Source: Peribacillus sp. ACCC06369 (GTDB lineage Bacteria; Bacillota; Bacilli; Bacillales; DSM-1321). From it: 64,000 bases of DNA. The notes under the pieces are model-generated. The model did not search any database, was not told where the DNA came from, and saw only the letters and a list, made by a program, of their open reading frames with translations. Each line of letters begins with the position of its first letter. The stretch's first letter is position 1. Shown in pieces: positions 36,303 through 44,896 of this stretch. The position numbers were made by a program, and so were the translations under genes. The stretch covers positions 3,844,001 to 3,908,000 of the forward strand of contig NZ_JAUCEN010000002.1 in assembly GCF_030348945.1 (NCBI RefSeq). The letters run 5' to 3'.

Positions 36303-36361
36303 TCTTCCTTTAAATTTGAAAAATACCCTATACAAACAAAGATAAAATTGATATATTATTT

Positions 36362-36375
36362 TGAAAACGATTACT
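36362..36375 (+). promoter_or_regulatory. Candidate CcpA (cre) site upstream of lutABC
   Basis: TGAAAACGATTACT matches the cre consensus TGWAARCGYTWNCW with one mismatch. Carbon catabolite repression of lactate use would be expected. Confidence 0.5.
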
Positions 36376-36435
36376 TCATTTAAAAATCTTGGAAATTGGT
36401 ATATTCTCTTAACCATTTCCTTTTTCTATTTTTTA

Positions 36436-36448
36436 GTCATCAGATGAC
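36436..36448. promoter_or_regulatory. Candidate LutR operator upstream of lutA
   Basis: Second exact copy of GTCATCAGATGAC, 35 bp before the lutA start. Confidence 0.7.
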
Positions 36449-36482
36449 CTGTTAACCTATTTTGTTAAAGGAGGAGTTCAGA

Positions 36483-37199
36483 TTGAAAGTTACTCTCTTT
36501 GCAACCTGTTTGGTTGATTTGTTTCAATCCAATGTCGGCAAGGCGACAGTGGAGCTGCTCGAGAGATTAGGCTGTGAGATTGATTTCCCGGAATCCCAGA
36601 TATGCTGCGGACAGCCGGCATATAATAGCGGGTATACGAAGGATTCGAAGGAAGCTATGAAAAAGATGATTAAAACGTTCGCGGATGCTGAATACATCGT
36701 AACCCCTTCCGGTTCCTGTGCAGCGATGTTCAAAGAATATCCGGTCCTTTTCAAAGGCGATGCCGAATGGGAAAAGAAAGCAGCTTCATTAGCGGCTAAA
36801 ACATATGAATTGACCCAATTCATCGTGGATGTCTTAAAAGTAACCGACGTCGGGGCTACCCTTAAGGGAAAGGCAACTTATCATACTTCATGCCATATGA
36901 CACGGCTACTTAAGGTGAAGGAAGCACCTGCCATTTTGTTAAGCCATGTTAAGGGTCTGGAAATGACACCTCTTCCCGATGCTCAGAATTGCTGCGGGTT
37001 CGGGGGAACATTTTCGGTTAAGATGGGGGACATTTCCGGGCAAATGGTGGAGGAGAAAGTCTGCAATATTGAAGCGACCGGGGCCGATTTTTTAATTGGT
37101 GGGGATGCAGGATGTTTGATGAATATCGGCGGACGGATCCAAAGGAAGGGGCAACCGGTGAAAGTGCTCCATATTGCGGAAGTCCTGAATAGTATTTAA
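36483..37199 (+). CDS. lutA: Lactate utilisation protein A
   Basis: 238 aa with two CCG domains (CLVDLFQ ... [20 protein letters not shown] ... [12 protein letters not shown]), which bind Fe-S clusters. One of three subunits of the LutABC complex that oxidises L-lactate to pyruvate and lets the cell grow on lactate. Start TTG at 36483 (MKVTLFATC), 6 nt after AAGGAGGAG; the in-frame extension to 36462 would start in the upstream spacer. First gene of lutABC. Confidence 0.95.
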   Translation: MKVTLFATCLVDLFQSNVGKATVELLERLGCEIDFPESQICCGQPAYNSGYTKDSKEAMKKMIKTFADAEYIVTPSGSCAAMFKEYPVLFKGDAEWEKKAASLAAKTYELTQFIVDVLKVTDVGATLKGKATYHTSCHMTRLLKVKEAPAILLSHVKGLEMTPLPDAQNCCGFGGTFSVKMGDISGQMVEEKVCNIEATGADFLIGGDAGCLMNIGGRIQRKGQPVKVLHIAEVLNSI

Positions 37200-37221
37200 A
37201 GAAAGTGAGGAGGGAAAAACG

Positions 37222-38652
37222 ATGGCTATGAAAACCAGCTCTGCCAAGTTTAAAGACCGGGTGGATGAAGGAATACATAATGATTTTATGCGATTGGCAG
37301 TATCGAGTGCCCAGGAACGATTACACGGACGGCTGCTGACGGCCGTTGATGAATTGGGAAACTGGGAGGATTGGCGTTCCCTAGGTGAAGAGATCCGGCA
37401 GCATGTGCTCAGTAACCTTGATTTCTATTTGCATCAGCTTGCAGAAAATGTTTCGAAAAGGGGCGGTCATGTCTTCTTCGCTGAAACGGCTGAAGAAGCA
37501 AGCGGATACATCAAGGATGTCATTGTAAAGAAGAACGCCAAAAAAGTCGTGAAATCCAAATCGATGGTCACAGAAGAGATCAATTTAAACGCAACTCTTG
37601 AAGCGGTTGGCCTCGATGTCGTCGAAACGGACCTTGGTGAATACATTTTACAAGTGGATGATCATGATCCCCCTTCCCATATCGTCGCACCTGCTCTCCA
37701 TAAAAATAAAGAACAGATAAGGGATGTTTTTAAAGAGAAGCTCGCCTATACGCAAACCGAAAAACCGGAAGAGCTTACTGCCCATGTCCGGGGCATTCTG
37801 CGGAAAGATTTCTTAAGCGCCGATGTGGGCATAACCGGCTGTAATTTTGCAATTGCAGAAACGGGCTCGATCGGTTTGGTGACGAATGAAGGAAACGCCG
37901 ATTTGGTCACTGCCCTCCCGAAAACGCAAATCACCGTGATGGGAATGGAACGGCTTGTGCCTACATTCGATGAATTCGAAGTCCTTGTCAGCTTATTGAC
38001 AAGAAGCGCTGTCGGCCAAAGATTGACCAGTTACATCACCGCACTTACCGGCCCGCGTGATGAAGGCGATGCAGACGGACCCGAGGAATTTCACCTTGTG
38101 ATTGTAGATAATGGACGTTCCTCCATTTTGGGAACTGAGTTTCAATCCGTTCTTCAATGCATTCGCTGTGCTGCCTGTATAAATGTATGCCCGGTCTATC
38201 GCCAGGTTGGCGGCCATTCATATGGTTCAATATATCCTGGACCAATCGGTGCTGTGCTTTCACCCTTGCTCGGAGGGTATGATGATTTCAAGGAGCTTCC
38301 ATATGCTTCAACTCTTTGTGCAGCATGTACAGATGCCTGTCCGGTAAAGATTCCTCTTCACGAATTACTGAGGAAGCATCGTGAAGTCATCGTTGAAAAG
38401 GAAAAAATGGCTCCATTTTCAGAAAAGATGGCCATGAAAGCCTTCGGAATCGGTGCGGCATCGCCTATGCTTTATAAGTTCGGTTCCAAAATGGTCCCAT
38501 CAGCGATGTCTCCTTTTAAAACGGGGGATTTCATCTCAAAAGGACCTGGGCCACTCAAAACTTGGACAGAAAGCCGCGAGTTCCCTGCTCCGGGAAAAGA
38601 AAGCTTTCGGGACTGGTTCAAAAATCGGGAAAAAGGAGGGAAACCATCATGA
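37222..38652 (+). CDS. lutB: Lactate utilisation iron-sulfur protein B
   Basis: 476 aa. An LUD domain (about residues 70-295; [20 protein letters not shown]) followed by two ferredoxin-type 4Fe-4S motifs ([28 protein letters not shown]). Electron-transfer core of LutABC. ATG after GAGGAGGG. Its stop overlaps the lutC start (ATGA). Confidence 0.95.
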   Translation: MAMKTSSAKFKDRVDEGIHNDFMRLAVSSAQERLHGRLLTAVDELGNWEDWRSLGEEIRQHVLSNLDFYLHQLAENVSKRGGHVFFAETAEEASGYIKDVIVKKNAKKVVKSKSMVTEEINLNATLEAVGLDVVETDLGEYILQVDDHDPPSHIVAPALHKNKEQIRDVFKEKLAYTQTEKPEELTAHVRGILRKDFLSADVGITGCNFAIAETGSIGLVTNEGNADLVTALPKTQITVMGMERLVPTFDEFEVLVSLLTRSAVGQRLTSYITALTGPRDEGDADGPEEFHLVIVDNGRSSILGTEFQSVLQCIRCAACINVCPVYRQVGGHSYGSIYPGPIGAVLSPLLGGYDDFKELPYASTLCAACTDACPVKIPLHELLRKHREVIVEKEKMAPFSEKMAMKAFGIGAASPMLYKFGSKMVPSAMSPFKTGDFISKGPGPLKTWTESREFPAPGKESFRDWFKNREKGGKPS

Positions 38653-39350
38653 ATGGAACCATCCACAATGAAGGGACGTTTTTAAACAATATTGCCAAAA
38701 ACCTGGGAAGGGCTCCTATTAAGGAAGGCATTTCCGTTCCGGTATGGAAGCATGCCCCCCAAAAAGAAGTTTTGAAACATGCGACACCAAATGAGCTTGT
38801 CGAGGAATTGGAGGAGCAGTGCAAAAGGGTACATACTCAGTTTCACCTTACCGACTCCAAGCAAGTGATGCAGTGTTTAAAACAGGTGATCGAGGAACTT
38901 GGAAACGGACCCTTGATCATCCCTAAGGACGATCGATTTTCTGCCTATCAGTTAGATGATATCCTAAAGGATAAAGATGTCCATGTTTGGGATCACCAAG
39001 CAGGGAAAGAAAATGTCAAGAAAGCCGAGAGTGCCAACATCGGAATCACATTCAGTGAAATGACATTGGCAGAATCAGCGACCGTCGTCTTGTTCAGCGA
39101 CAAGGACCACGGCCGTTCCATCAGCTTCCTTCCTTCCTGCCATGTTTCCATCATTCCAAAAAGCACCATTGTTCCGCGAATGACCCAGGCTGCTGCGGCC
39201 ATTCGTTCAAAAGTTACCCGTGGCGAAGTCGTTCCTTCCTGCATTAATTTCATAACAGGACCGAGCAATTCCGCGGATATTGAAATGGACCTTGTCGTCG
39301 GCGTCCATGGGCCCATCAGAGCTGTCTATATAATCGTAGAAGATAAATAA
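38649..39350 (+). CDS. lutC: Lactate utilisation protein C
   Basis: 233-aa LUD-domain protein, third subunit of LutABC. Seen: [20 protein letters not shown] and [20 protein letters not shown], the conserved C-terminal signature. ATG at 38649 follows AAAGGAGG and overlaps lutB by 4 nt, so it is translationally coupled. The frame is open upstream inside lutB but without a start site. A terminator follows. Confidence 0.95.
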   Translation: MNGTIHNEGTFLNNIAKNLGRAPIKEGISVPVWKHAPQKEVLKHATPNELVEELEEQCKRVHTQFHLTDSKQVMQCLKQVIEELGNGPLIIPKDDRFSAYQLDDILKDKDVHVWDHQAGKENVKKAESANIGITFSEMTLAESATVVLFSDKDHGRSISFLPSCHVSIIPKSTIVPRMTQAAAAIRSKVTRGEVVPSCINFITGPSNSADIEMDLVVGVHGPIRAVYIIVEDK

Positions 39351-39370
39351 AATAGAAATAAAGAAAAGAA

Positions 39371-39405
39371 AAAATGGAGAGGCCCTAATTAGGCCTCTCC
39401 ATTTT
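39371..39405. terminator. Bidirectional terminator, lutC / ysdC
   Basis: AAAATGGAGAGGCC (39371-39384) pairs perfectly with GGCCTCTCCATTTT (39392-39405), with A and T runs at its two ends, between convergent genes. Confidence 0.9.
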
Positions 39406-39419
39406 TAACTTTCACTATA

Positions 39420-40505
39420 TCACTCGTAAATGATCCGATCAACCGCTTCACGGTCGAGGCGTTTGATCACTTCGACAATGAGCTTAACAGCATTCTCATA
39501 ATCGTCCCGGTGAAGCATTGCTGCATGTGAATGAATGTAGCGGGTTGCAATCGTGATCGCCAGGGCAGGTACTCCATTTGCCGTTAAATGGATGGAGCCT
39601 GCATCCGTCCCACCACCTGGAATCGATTCATATTGATAAGGAATTTCCATTTCATCAGCCGTGTCGGTAACGAAATCGCGTAATCCCTTATGTGCTACCA
39701 TCGACGAATCATATATGACTATTTGCGGACCTTCCCCCATCTTACTCATCGCTTCTTTATCGGATACCCCCGGTGTATCACCAGCTATGCCGACATCGAC
39801 GGCAAAACCGATATCCGGCTGAATTTTGAATGTGGATGTTTTAGAGCCACGGAGGCCGACCTCTTCCTGCACCGCGCCAATTCCATAAACTACATTAGGA
39901 TGGTCGCTATCTTTCAGCTGTTTAAGCACATCAATGGCGATTGCACAGCCAATTCGATTGTCCCAGGCTTTGGCCAGCAGCATCTTTTCATTATTCATGA
40001 CCGTGAATTCGAAATATGGCACGACCATATCCCCTGGCTTGACGCCCCATTTCTTAACCTCTTCTTTGCTTGCTGCACCAATATCAATAAACATATCCTT
40101 AATATCAATCGGCTTTTTCCTCGCTTCCGCTGACAGGATATGCGGAGGCTTGGAACCGATAATGCCAGTTACATCACCTTTACTTGTAACGATCGTCACA
40201 CGTTGGGCCAGCATGACCTGTGACCACCAGCCCCCTACCGGCTGAAAACGCAAAAATCCTTTATCATCAATTTGGGTAATCATGAAACCGACTTCGTCCA
40301 TATGCCCAGTAACGACAATTTTCGGTCCGTTTTCATCACCCGTTTTCTTGGCAATCAAACTTCCCAGGCCATCTGTCGATATTTCATCGGCAAATGGTGC
40401 TATGTATTCGGTCATCACTTTTCTTACTTCACTTTCATTTCCTGCAATGCCTTTAGCATCCGTTAAGTCCCGCAGCATTCTTAACGTTTCGTCTAATTGA
40501 GCCAT
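39420..40505 (-). CDS. ysdC: M42-family metallo-aminopeptidase
   Basis: 361-aa cytoplasmic peptidase of the M42 (TET/glutamyl aminopeptidase) family. Metal ligands in [44 protein letters not shown] and the C-terminal [11 protein letters not shown] are all present. Trims N-terminal residues from peptides; specificity cannot be told. Same locus as ysdC of B. subtilis. AGG-rich ribosome site; single gene, convergent with lutC. Confidence 0.93.
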   Translation of the reverse strand: MAQLDETLRMLRDLTDAKGIAGNESEVRKVMTEYIAPFADEISTDGLGSLIAKKTGDENGPKIVVTGHMDEVGFMITQIDDKGFLRFQPVGGWWSQVMLAQRVTIVTSKGDVTGIIGSKPPHILSAEARKKPIDIKDMFIDIGAASKEEVKKWGVKPGDMVVPYFEFTVMNNEKMLLAKAWDNRIGCAIAIDVLKQLKDSDHPNVVYGIGAVQEEVGLRGSKTSTFKIQPDIGFAVDVGIAGDTPGVSDKEAMSKMGEGPQIVIYDSSMVAHKGLRDFVTDTADEMEIPYQYESIPGGGTDAGSIHLTANGVPALAITIATRYIHSHAAMLHRDDYENAVKLIVEVIKRLDREAVDRIIYE

Positions 40506-40576
40506 TCTTTTACCTCCCTATTACTTACATTACAAGAATAATTATACAGAAAATCGATTGCATAAACAATCAACAA

Positions 40577-41071
40577 TCAGTAGCCTTGCTTTTGCCGTTG
40601 GTAGTTTACTTCATTTTTGCTTACATATGCTTTTTCGACATCCACTGTTGAAAATCCAAGCAACTCCCCTAAATGTAAATACTCAGCAAAAACCTTTTGG
40701 AAAGATGACTCTGTCAATTGCGTGCGAAATTCACTGATGTAGCCGTAAATAGCAGTAAATTGAGCCGTCAAATCCTCCTGAGGCATCTTGAGGGCGGATG
40801 GAACTTCAGGTTCAAATCCCAGTTCGATCCCGAGTGACAAAATGAAATGAATCCCATCCACGTATTCAGCCAAAATCGTTTCTTTATCAGAGGGGCCTTT
40901 GAGACTCCAAAATTTAAAACATCTCGTTTCATTAGCCAACTCCCCAAGCTCCACCAATAGAGCAAGTATCTTCCGTTCGACCAAGTCTTCAGCACCCAAA
41001 TCATGTTTTGATTGTATATGCTCATCTAACGCTGCCTGCATGTCCATTAATTTACCTATGTTCATTTTCAT
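40577..41071 (-). CDS. Dimeric all-alpha dUTPase
   Basis: 164 aa of the dimeric, MazG-related dUTP diphosphatase type (dUTPase_2). The metal-binding signature E-x-x-E (VELGELANETRCFKFW) and second motif AEYVDGIHFILSLGIELG are present. Hydrolyses dUTP to dUMP and PPi, keeping uracil out of DNA. The trimeric dUTPase motifs are absent. Start choice among GTG 41074, ATG 41071 and ATG 41065 is uncertain because no clear ribosome site is seen. Between ysdC and ysdB. Confidence 0.85.
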   Translation of the reverse strand: MKMNIGKLMDMQAALDEHIQSKHDLGAEDLVERKILALLVELGELANETRCFKFWSLKGPSDKETILAEYVDGIHFILSLGIELGFEPEVPSALKMPQEDLTAQFTAIYGYISEFRTQLTESSFQKVFAEYLHLGELLGFSTVDVEKAYVSKNEVNYQRQKQGY

Positions 41072-41112
41072 CACTACTTTCTATCGTCTTCCTTTAAATT
41101 ATATCAAATAAA

Positions 41113-41138
41113 TGAAACTTATTAAAAACCCATACGTA
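41113..41138 (+). promoter_or_regulatory. Sigma-W promoter of ysdB
   Basis: TGAAAC (41113-41118), 16-bp spacer, CGTA (41135-41138): an exact sigma-W match, 37 bp before the ATG. B. subtilis ysdB is a known sigma-W gene. Confidence 0.85.
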
Positions 41139-41174
41139 AATGAAGGGAATCACTCTGTTTAGGGAGGTAGCTCC

Positions 41175-41555
41175 ATGGTATTGATCATGCGGTTCATTCT
41201 TTTGGCTCTTATCATCTTCTTAATATATACAGTCATCAAATACGTATTTAACCCGAAAAGAAAATTAGAGCTGGCACATGAACAGAAAAAGTTCTTTCTG
41301 CTCGACGATACAGCCAATATACGAAAGAATTTTTTATTGACGTACAACGGGGTGATGTTTGAAGGGGAAAAGTATTTAGGGACGACGGAGCGCTCCTTCG
41401 AGGTCATATCCATCTTCATATGGCCTAAAAAAGTTGCGGGCTTGAAAGGCTTGAAGCGAAATGACTTTTTAAAAATCGAGGAAGCGATAAAAAAACAATA
41501 TCCGGATGCCGTCATTGATTGGAAAAGCCCGGTTAAGGAATTTTTGCAAAAATGA
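41175..41555 (+). CDS. ysdB: Sigma-W-controlled membrane-associated protein YsdB
   Basis: 126 aa: one N-terminal membrane span (about residues 5-24) and a cytoplasmic domain (RKNFLLTYNGVMFEGEKYLG) typical of YsdB. Role unknown; made under cell-envelope stress in B. subtilis. AGGGAGG ribosome site before the ATG and a sigma-W promoter upstream. Convergent with the following TVP38-type gene. Confidence 0.85.
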   Translation: MVLIMRFILLALIIFLIYTVIKYVFNPKRKLELAHEQKKFFLLDDTANIRKNFLLTYNGVMFEGEKYLGTTERSFEVISIFIWPKKVAGLKGLKRNDFLKIEEAIKKQYPDAVIDWKSPVKEFLQK

Positions 41556-41574
41556 AAAATATCACGCACAACAA

Positions 41575-41605
41575 AGAGCCTTGAGAAAAATGAACTCAAG
41601 GCTCT
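41575..41605. terminator. Terminator between ysdB and the TVP38 gene
   Basis: AGAGCCTTGAG (41575-41585) pairs perfectly with CTCAAGGCTCT (41595-41605). Confidence 0.8.
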
Positions 41606-41608
41606 ATA

Positions 41609-42178
41609 TTAATCATGGGAACGGAAAAATTCCTTCCAGGGAACGACCGTCTGCTTCTCTCTCAATAAATATAGCAATAAGGTTAATGATAATAAAATAA
41701 TGACAATCAGTGTTGGACTGAAATCGGCAATATAGTGGCCAAAAACCGTGTATACGAAAGCTACAGGGATATTAGTCATGAAAGATAGATAAAAGTAATT
41801 TTTCAACCCTTTATTGGATTCCAATAAGCAAAGCGATAATAAATAAAAATGTATGAATGGTATTAATCTCAGCACTGCAATTTGACGGCTGTTTAGCTTT
41901 CGGTTTCCAAACAACTTATTCTTAAGCCGCAGCAGCCTTTCCTTTGTTTTCGGAAATTTGCCTATCACGAAATAAAAGGCCATACTGGACAACGTCAAAC
42001 CGATTACCGAATAGATGGTCCCAAAAGCGGCCCCGAATAATACTCCGCCAGACATGCAAACCACAATGACGGGAATGAATAAAAATTGCCTTAATAAATG
42101 AAAAGTGATAAAGATAAGTGGTGCAAACACGCTTCCGGATTGAATGTAGCTCATCACAAGTGTCAGTTTATCATTCAT
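41609..42178 (-). CDS. TVP38/TMEM64 (DedA-like) family membrane protein
   Basis: 189 aa, five to six hydrophobic spans, with the SNARE-associated/TVP38 core (SGGVLFGAAFGTIYSVIGLT, FVIGKFPKTKER, LRLIPFIHFYLLSLCLL). B. subtilis YtxB is the nearest family member I can name. Members of the wider DedA superfamily act as lipid scramblases or flippases; that is not shown for this branch. Start ATG at 42178 follows GGAGGGAG; a longer frame to 42223 has no site. Confidence 0.8.
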   Translation of the reverse strand: MNDKLTLVMSYIQSGSVFAPLIFITFHLLRQFLFIPVIVVCMSGGVLFGAAFGTIYSVIGLTLSSMAFYFVIGKFPKTKERLLRLKNKLFGNRKLNSRQIAVLRLIPFIHFYLLSLCLLESNKGLKNYFYLSFMTNIPVAFVYTVFGHYIADFSPTLIVIILLSLTLLLYLLREKQTVVPWKEFFRSHD

Positions 42179-42238
42179 ACTCTCCCTCCAGCTACTCTTT
42201 GCTGCTTCTACAAGCATATACATTATACGGGCTACATA

Positions 42239-42514
42239 TTACCATTGAATGAATATCTTGATCAATAAGCCTATTTGAAGAATCATCAATATAGGCAGGC
42301 CCCATTTAAAAGCGCCATGCTTCGTCTTATGGCGGAAATGCTTCATCCCCAGAAAGGATCCTGTCCCTCCACCTATGACCGCCCAAAACCAAAGTGTCTT
42401 TTCGCTGATCCGGTACTCCCCATTACGCGCTTTCCTTTTGTCGACTCCCATTATGGCAAATCCCATGATGTTCGTGATGATCATATAAACAACAATGAAC
42501 CATACTCCTTGCAT
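42239..42514 (-). CDS. ysdA: DUF1294 membrane protein
   Basis: 91 aa with three hydrophobic spans and the DUF1294 signature MGVDKRKARNGEYRISE ... GGTGSFLGMKHFRHKT. Function unknown. Two in-frame ATGs lie at 42520 and 42514; the second has the better spacing (8 nt) from GGAGG. Same place as ysdA of B. subtilis, after rplT. Confidence 0.85.
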   Translation of the reverse strand: MQGVWFIVVYMIITNIMGFAIMGVDKRKARNGEYRISEKTLWFWAVIGGGTGSFLGMKHFRHKTKHGAFKWGLPILMILQIGLLIKIFIQW

Positions 42515-42540
42515 CCTCATTCCCTCCTTTAAATGTAAAA

Positions 42541-42567
42541 AGCCACCCTCTTGAAAAGAGAGTGGCT
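42541..42567 (-). terminator. Terminator after rplT
   Basis: AGCCACCCTCTT (42541-42552) pairs with AAGAGAGTGGCT (42556-42567), one mismatch; T run on the minus strand. Confidence 0.85.
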
Positions 42568-42581
42568 GATATCAGTCAGAC

Positions 42582-42941
42582 TTATTTGTCTAATTGTTGT
42601 TTAGCAGCAGTTGCTAATTGAGCAAAAGCTTGTTCGTCAGCAACAGCAAGATCAGCAAGCATTTTGCGGTTCACTTCGATACCAGCAAGCTTTAGACCAT
42701 GCATTAAACGGCTGTAAGAAAGACCGTTGATGCGTGCTGCAGCGTTGATACGAGTGATCCAAAGTTTGCGGAAATCACGTTTCTTTTGACGACGGTCACG
42801 GAAAGCATAGTTTCCTGACTTCATTACTTGTTGGTTAGCTACTTTGAAAAGAATATGTTTCGCGCCATAGTAACCTTTAGCTAATTTTATTACCTTTTTA
42901 CGACGTTTGCGAGTAACAGTACCGCCTTTTACACGTGGCAT
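42582..42941 (-). CDS. rplT: 50S ribosomal protein L20
   Basis: 119 aa, full length, with the L20 basic N-terminus ([20 protein letters not shown]) and conserved [20 protein letters not shown]. Binds 23S rRNA early in 50S assembly and, in Bacillus, represses its own operon through the infC leader. Last gene of infC-rpmI-rplT. Confidence 0.98.
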   Translation of the reverse strand: MPRVKGGTVTRKRRKKVIKLAKGYYGAKHILFKVANQQVMKSGNYAFRDRRQKKRDFRKLWITRINAAARINGLSYSRLMHGLKLAGIEVNRKMLADLAVADEQAFAQLATAAKQQLDK

Positions 42942-42976
42942 GTTATTTCCCTCCTATTTAACTCGATAAATCGAAC

Positions 42977-43177
42977 TTATTTAATGTTGTCTAGCATATG
43001 ACGAATACGTTTGAAGTCACCTTTGCTTACAAGGCTAGCTTTGCGAAGCTTACGCTTTTGCTTAGTAGATTTGTTAGCAAATAAATGGCTTGTGTAAGCG
43101 TTAGAACGCTTAAGTTTGCCGGATCCAGTCTTTTTGAAACGTTTAGCAGATCCGCGGTGAGTTTTCATTTTAGGCAT
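42977..43177 (-). CDS. rpmI: 50S ribosomal protein L35
   Basis: 66 aa, highly basic ([20 protein letters not shown]), typical L35. AGGAGG site before the ATG. Between infC and rplT; co-transcribed. Confidence 0.98.
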   Translation of the reverse strand: MPKMKTHRGSAKRFKKTGSGKLKRSNAYTSHLFANKSTKQKRKLRKASLVSKGDFKRIRHMLDNIK

Positions 43178-43211
43178 AAGGTATTCCTCCTCATTACAAA
43201 TTACTTTACAA

Positions 43212-43727
43212 TTACTTTTCGTTTTTCGGTGCTAAGATAATGAACATGCTGCGTCCGTCCATTTTTGGGTGTTGCTCGATTGTAGCCACTTCTTTACATG
43301 CTTCAGAAAAACGAACGAGTACACGTTGACCAATTTCCTTATGCGTAATGGCACGTCCTTTGAATCGGATAGAAGCTTTTACTTTATCGCCTTTTTCAAG
43401 GAATTTAATTCCGTTGCGAAGCTTCGTATTGAAATCATGTTCTTCAATCGTCGGGCTCAGACGAACCTCTTTCAGACTGATGACTTTTTGATTTTTACGT
43501 GCTTCCTTGTCTTTCTTTTGCTGCTCGAAGCGGTGTTTTCCGTAGTCCATAATCCGGGCTACCGGAGGCTTTGCATTTGCAGCAACTAAAACTAGATCAA
43601 GATTTACACGAGCGGCAATTTCCAATGCTTCGAATTTCGTTTTAATTCCAAGTTGTTCTCCGTTTTGGTCAATAAGACGAACTTCACGGGCTCGGATGCC
43701 CTCGTTTACCATCGCGTCTTTACTAAT
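43212..43727 (-). CDS. infC: Translation initiation factor IF-3 (AUU start)
   Basis: IF-3 checks the start codon and keeps 30S and 50S subunits apart. N-domain ([13 protein letters not shown] type), linker and C-domain ([15 protein letters not shown]) are complete. The true start appears to be ATT at 43727 ([10 protein letters not shown]), 7 nt after GGAGGTG; the first ATG, at 43712, has no ribosome site. An AUU start lets IF-3 limit its own translation, as in E. coli. 171 aa from the ATT. Confidence 0.93.
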   Translation of the reverse strand: MSKDAMVNEGIRAREVRLIDQNGEQLGIKTKFEALEIAARVNLDLVLVAANAKPPVARIMDYGKHRFEQQKKDKEARKNQKVISLKEVRLSPTIEEHDFNTKLRNGIKFLEKGDKVKASIRFKGRAITHKEIGQRVLVRFSEACKEVATIEQHPKMDGRSMFIILAPKNEK

Positions 43728-43740
43728 AGTTAGCCACCTC

Positions 43741-43970
43741 CAAAGATATTGGCGAATACGAATATTTGAATCAATTCGGTCACGCTCACAACTCGCTTAC
43801 AGGATATAATCATAATAAAAAAGTGTGGATGCATGCTGCACCCACACTGATAGACTCATTCAGAAAGATCCAAATAATCAAATCATGACCTGTTAACTGC
43901 ATTGCTTGCGTCAACCAGGTGAGAAGCGGGTGCTTCTTCTTTTCCTCAAACACGTATTCAATTCACTTTA
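43741..43970 (-). promoter_or_regulatory. L20 autoregulatory leader of infC-rpmI-rplT
   Basis: Long leader ending in a strong terminator (AGTGTGGATGC paired with GCACCCACACT, 43822-43848, T run to about 43810) ahead of infC. Upstream parts (GAAGAAGCACCCGCTTCTC and CTGGTTGACGCAAGC on the minus strand) resemble the Bacillus L20 leader, in which L20 binding favours the terminator. Confidence 0.8.
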
Positions 43971-43972
43971 GA

Positions 43973-44002
43973 AATATATCATAAACAATGATGACTTGTC
44001 AA
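43973..44002 (-). promoter_or_regulatory. infC operon promoter (sigma-A)
   Basis: -35 TTGACA (43997-44002), 18-bp spacer, -10 TATATT (43973-43978). Confidence 0.75.
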
Positions 44003-44073
44003 ATGCTAATTTATTCGTTTTTCACAACAAAATTAATATTATCAGACATTCTGTTATTTGACAATACGTTTTT

Positions 44074-44568
44074 TCAAAGTAATTTGGACAAAAAATATTC
44101 ATCATGATACTTCCCATCAAAAAACAGCGATTCCCGCTTTATTCCTTCTTTTTCAAAACCCATCTTTTCATATAAGGAAAGCGCAGGGGCGTTGGTTGCA
44201 ATTACGGACAGTTCCAGGCGCCTGATTTCGTTTGTCCGTGCATGCTCCTCCATTTTCTGAAATAACTTCGTACCGATGCCTTTTCCTCTATCCTGTTCGG
44301 CGATGCCGATGACGATTTTGGCTGAATGTCTGGTTCGGCCCAATTGATTGCCCAATAATATTAGGTAACCATTCAAATCATGGCCGCTCGCAGCAACGAG
44401 GAAAACGGAAAGGGGATTTTTTTCGATTTGCTCCAGTTGCTTTTCCATTTGGTTCCCCGTCGCTTTTCTTTCCCCAGGGTTGAACAGCATATATCCGGAA
44501 TCTTCAACATGATTGAATAGAGCTGCCAATTTACCTGCGTCTTCCCTTGAAGCCCTTCGAATTTCCAT
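44074..44568 (-). CDS. GNAT-family N-acetyltransferase
   Basis: 164 aa. The acetyl-CoA loop is AEQDRGKGIGTKLFQ (Q/R-x-x-G-x-G type) and the C-terminal VIATNAPALSLYEKMGF motif is clear. Uses acetyl-CoA to acylate an unknown amine. ATG at 44568, 8 nt after AAAGGGGGAG; an in-frame GTG at 44577 lies within that site. Downstream of a small membrane-protein gene and upstream, in map terms, of the infC promoter. No substrate can be assigned. Confidence 0.85.
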   Translation of the reverse strand: MEIRRASREDAGKLAALFNHVEDSGYMLFNPGERKATGNQMEKQLEQIEKNPLSVFLVAASGHDLNGYLILLGNQLGRTRHSAKIVIGIAEQDRGKGIGTKLFQKMEEHARTNEIRRLELSVIATNAPALSLYEKMGFEKEGIKRESLFFDGKYHDEYFLSKLL

Positions 44569-44620
44569 TTCTCCCACTCCCCCTTTGGTTACAGGCCATA
44601 CTGATCGAAGCCATCAAAAA

Positions 44621-44791
44621 TCAAGAGTTTTCTTTGGCCTTTTTCTTTTTCTCAATGTTGTCCCAAGAAAATAGGGCTATCCAAAAAAGCAGGACCGGGA
44701 CAATGGCATATTGCCGATAATCATCCAATAACAATAAGATGATGATGGCAAGGAATGTTGGCCCGAATAGATAAGTGAATTTCTTTTTCAT
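44621..44791 (-). CDS. Small two-span membrane protein, unknown
   Basis: 56 aa: basic start (MKKKFTYLFGP), two hydrophobic spans (about residues 9-22 and 28-42) around an acidic DDYRQY turn, and a Lys-rich tail (EKKKKAKENS). The ATG at 44791 follows AAGGAGGG by 7 nt; a longer frame to 44827 lacks a site. Between thrS and the GNAT gene, same strand as both. I do not recognise the family. Confidence 0.65.
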   Translation of the reverse strand: MKKKFTYLFGPTFLAIIILLLLDDYRQYAIVPVLLFWIALFSWDNIEKKKKAKENS

Positions 44792-44862
44792 GCTGACCCT
44801 CCTTTTCATTGCTGTACATATATTCACATGATGGTTTCATTTTATCATGCCTTAATTAATAA

Positions 44863-44888
44863 GAGGGACACAATAATATGTGCCCCTC
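44863..44888 (-). terminator. Hairpin after thrS
   Basis: GAGGGACACA (44863-44872) pairs with TGTGCCCCTC (44879-44888) with one mismatch; the minus-strand tail is only moderately T-rich. Confidence 0.5.
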
Positions 44889-44896
44889 CATTGCTG

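Noticed and set aside
44820-44850. TGAAAC motif upstream of the small membrane protein at 44791, as a sigma-W promoter
   Set aside because: The expected CGTA is missing; at 15-16 bp the sequence is TGTA/GTAC, so it does not meet the pattern.
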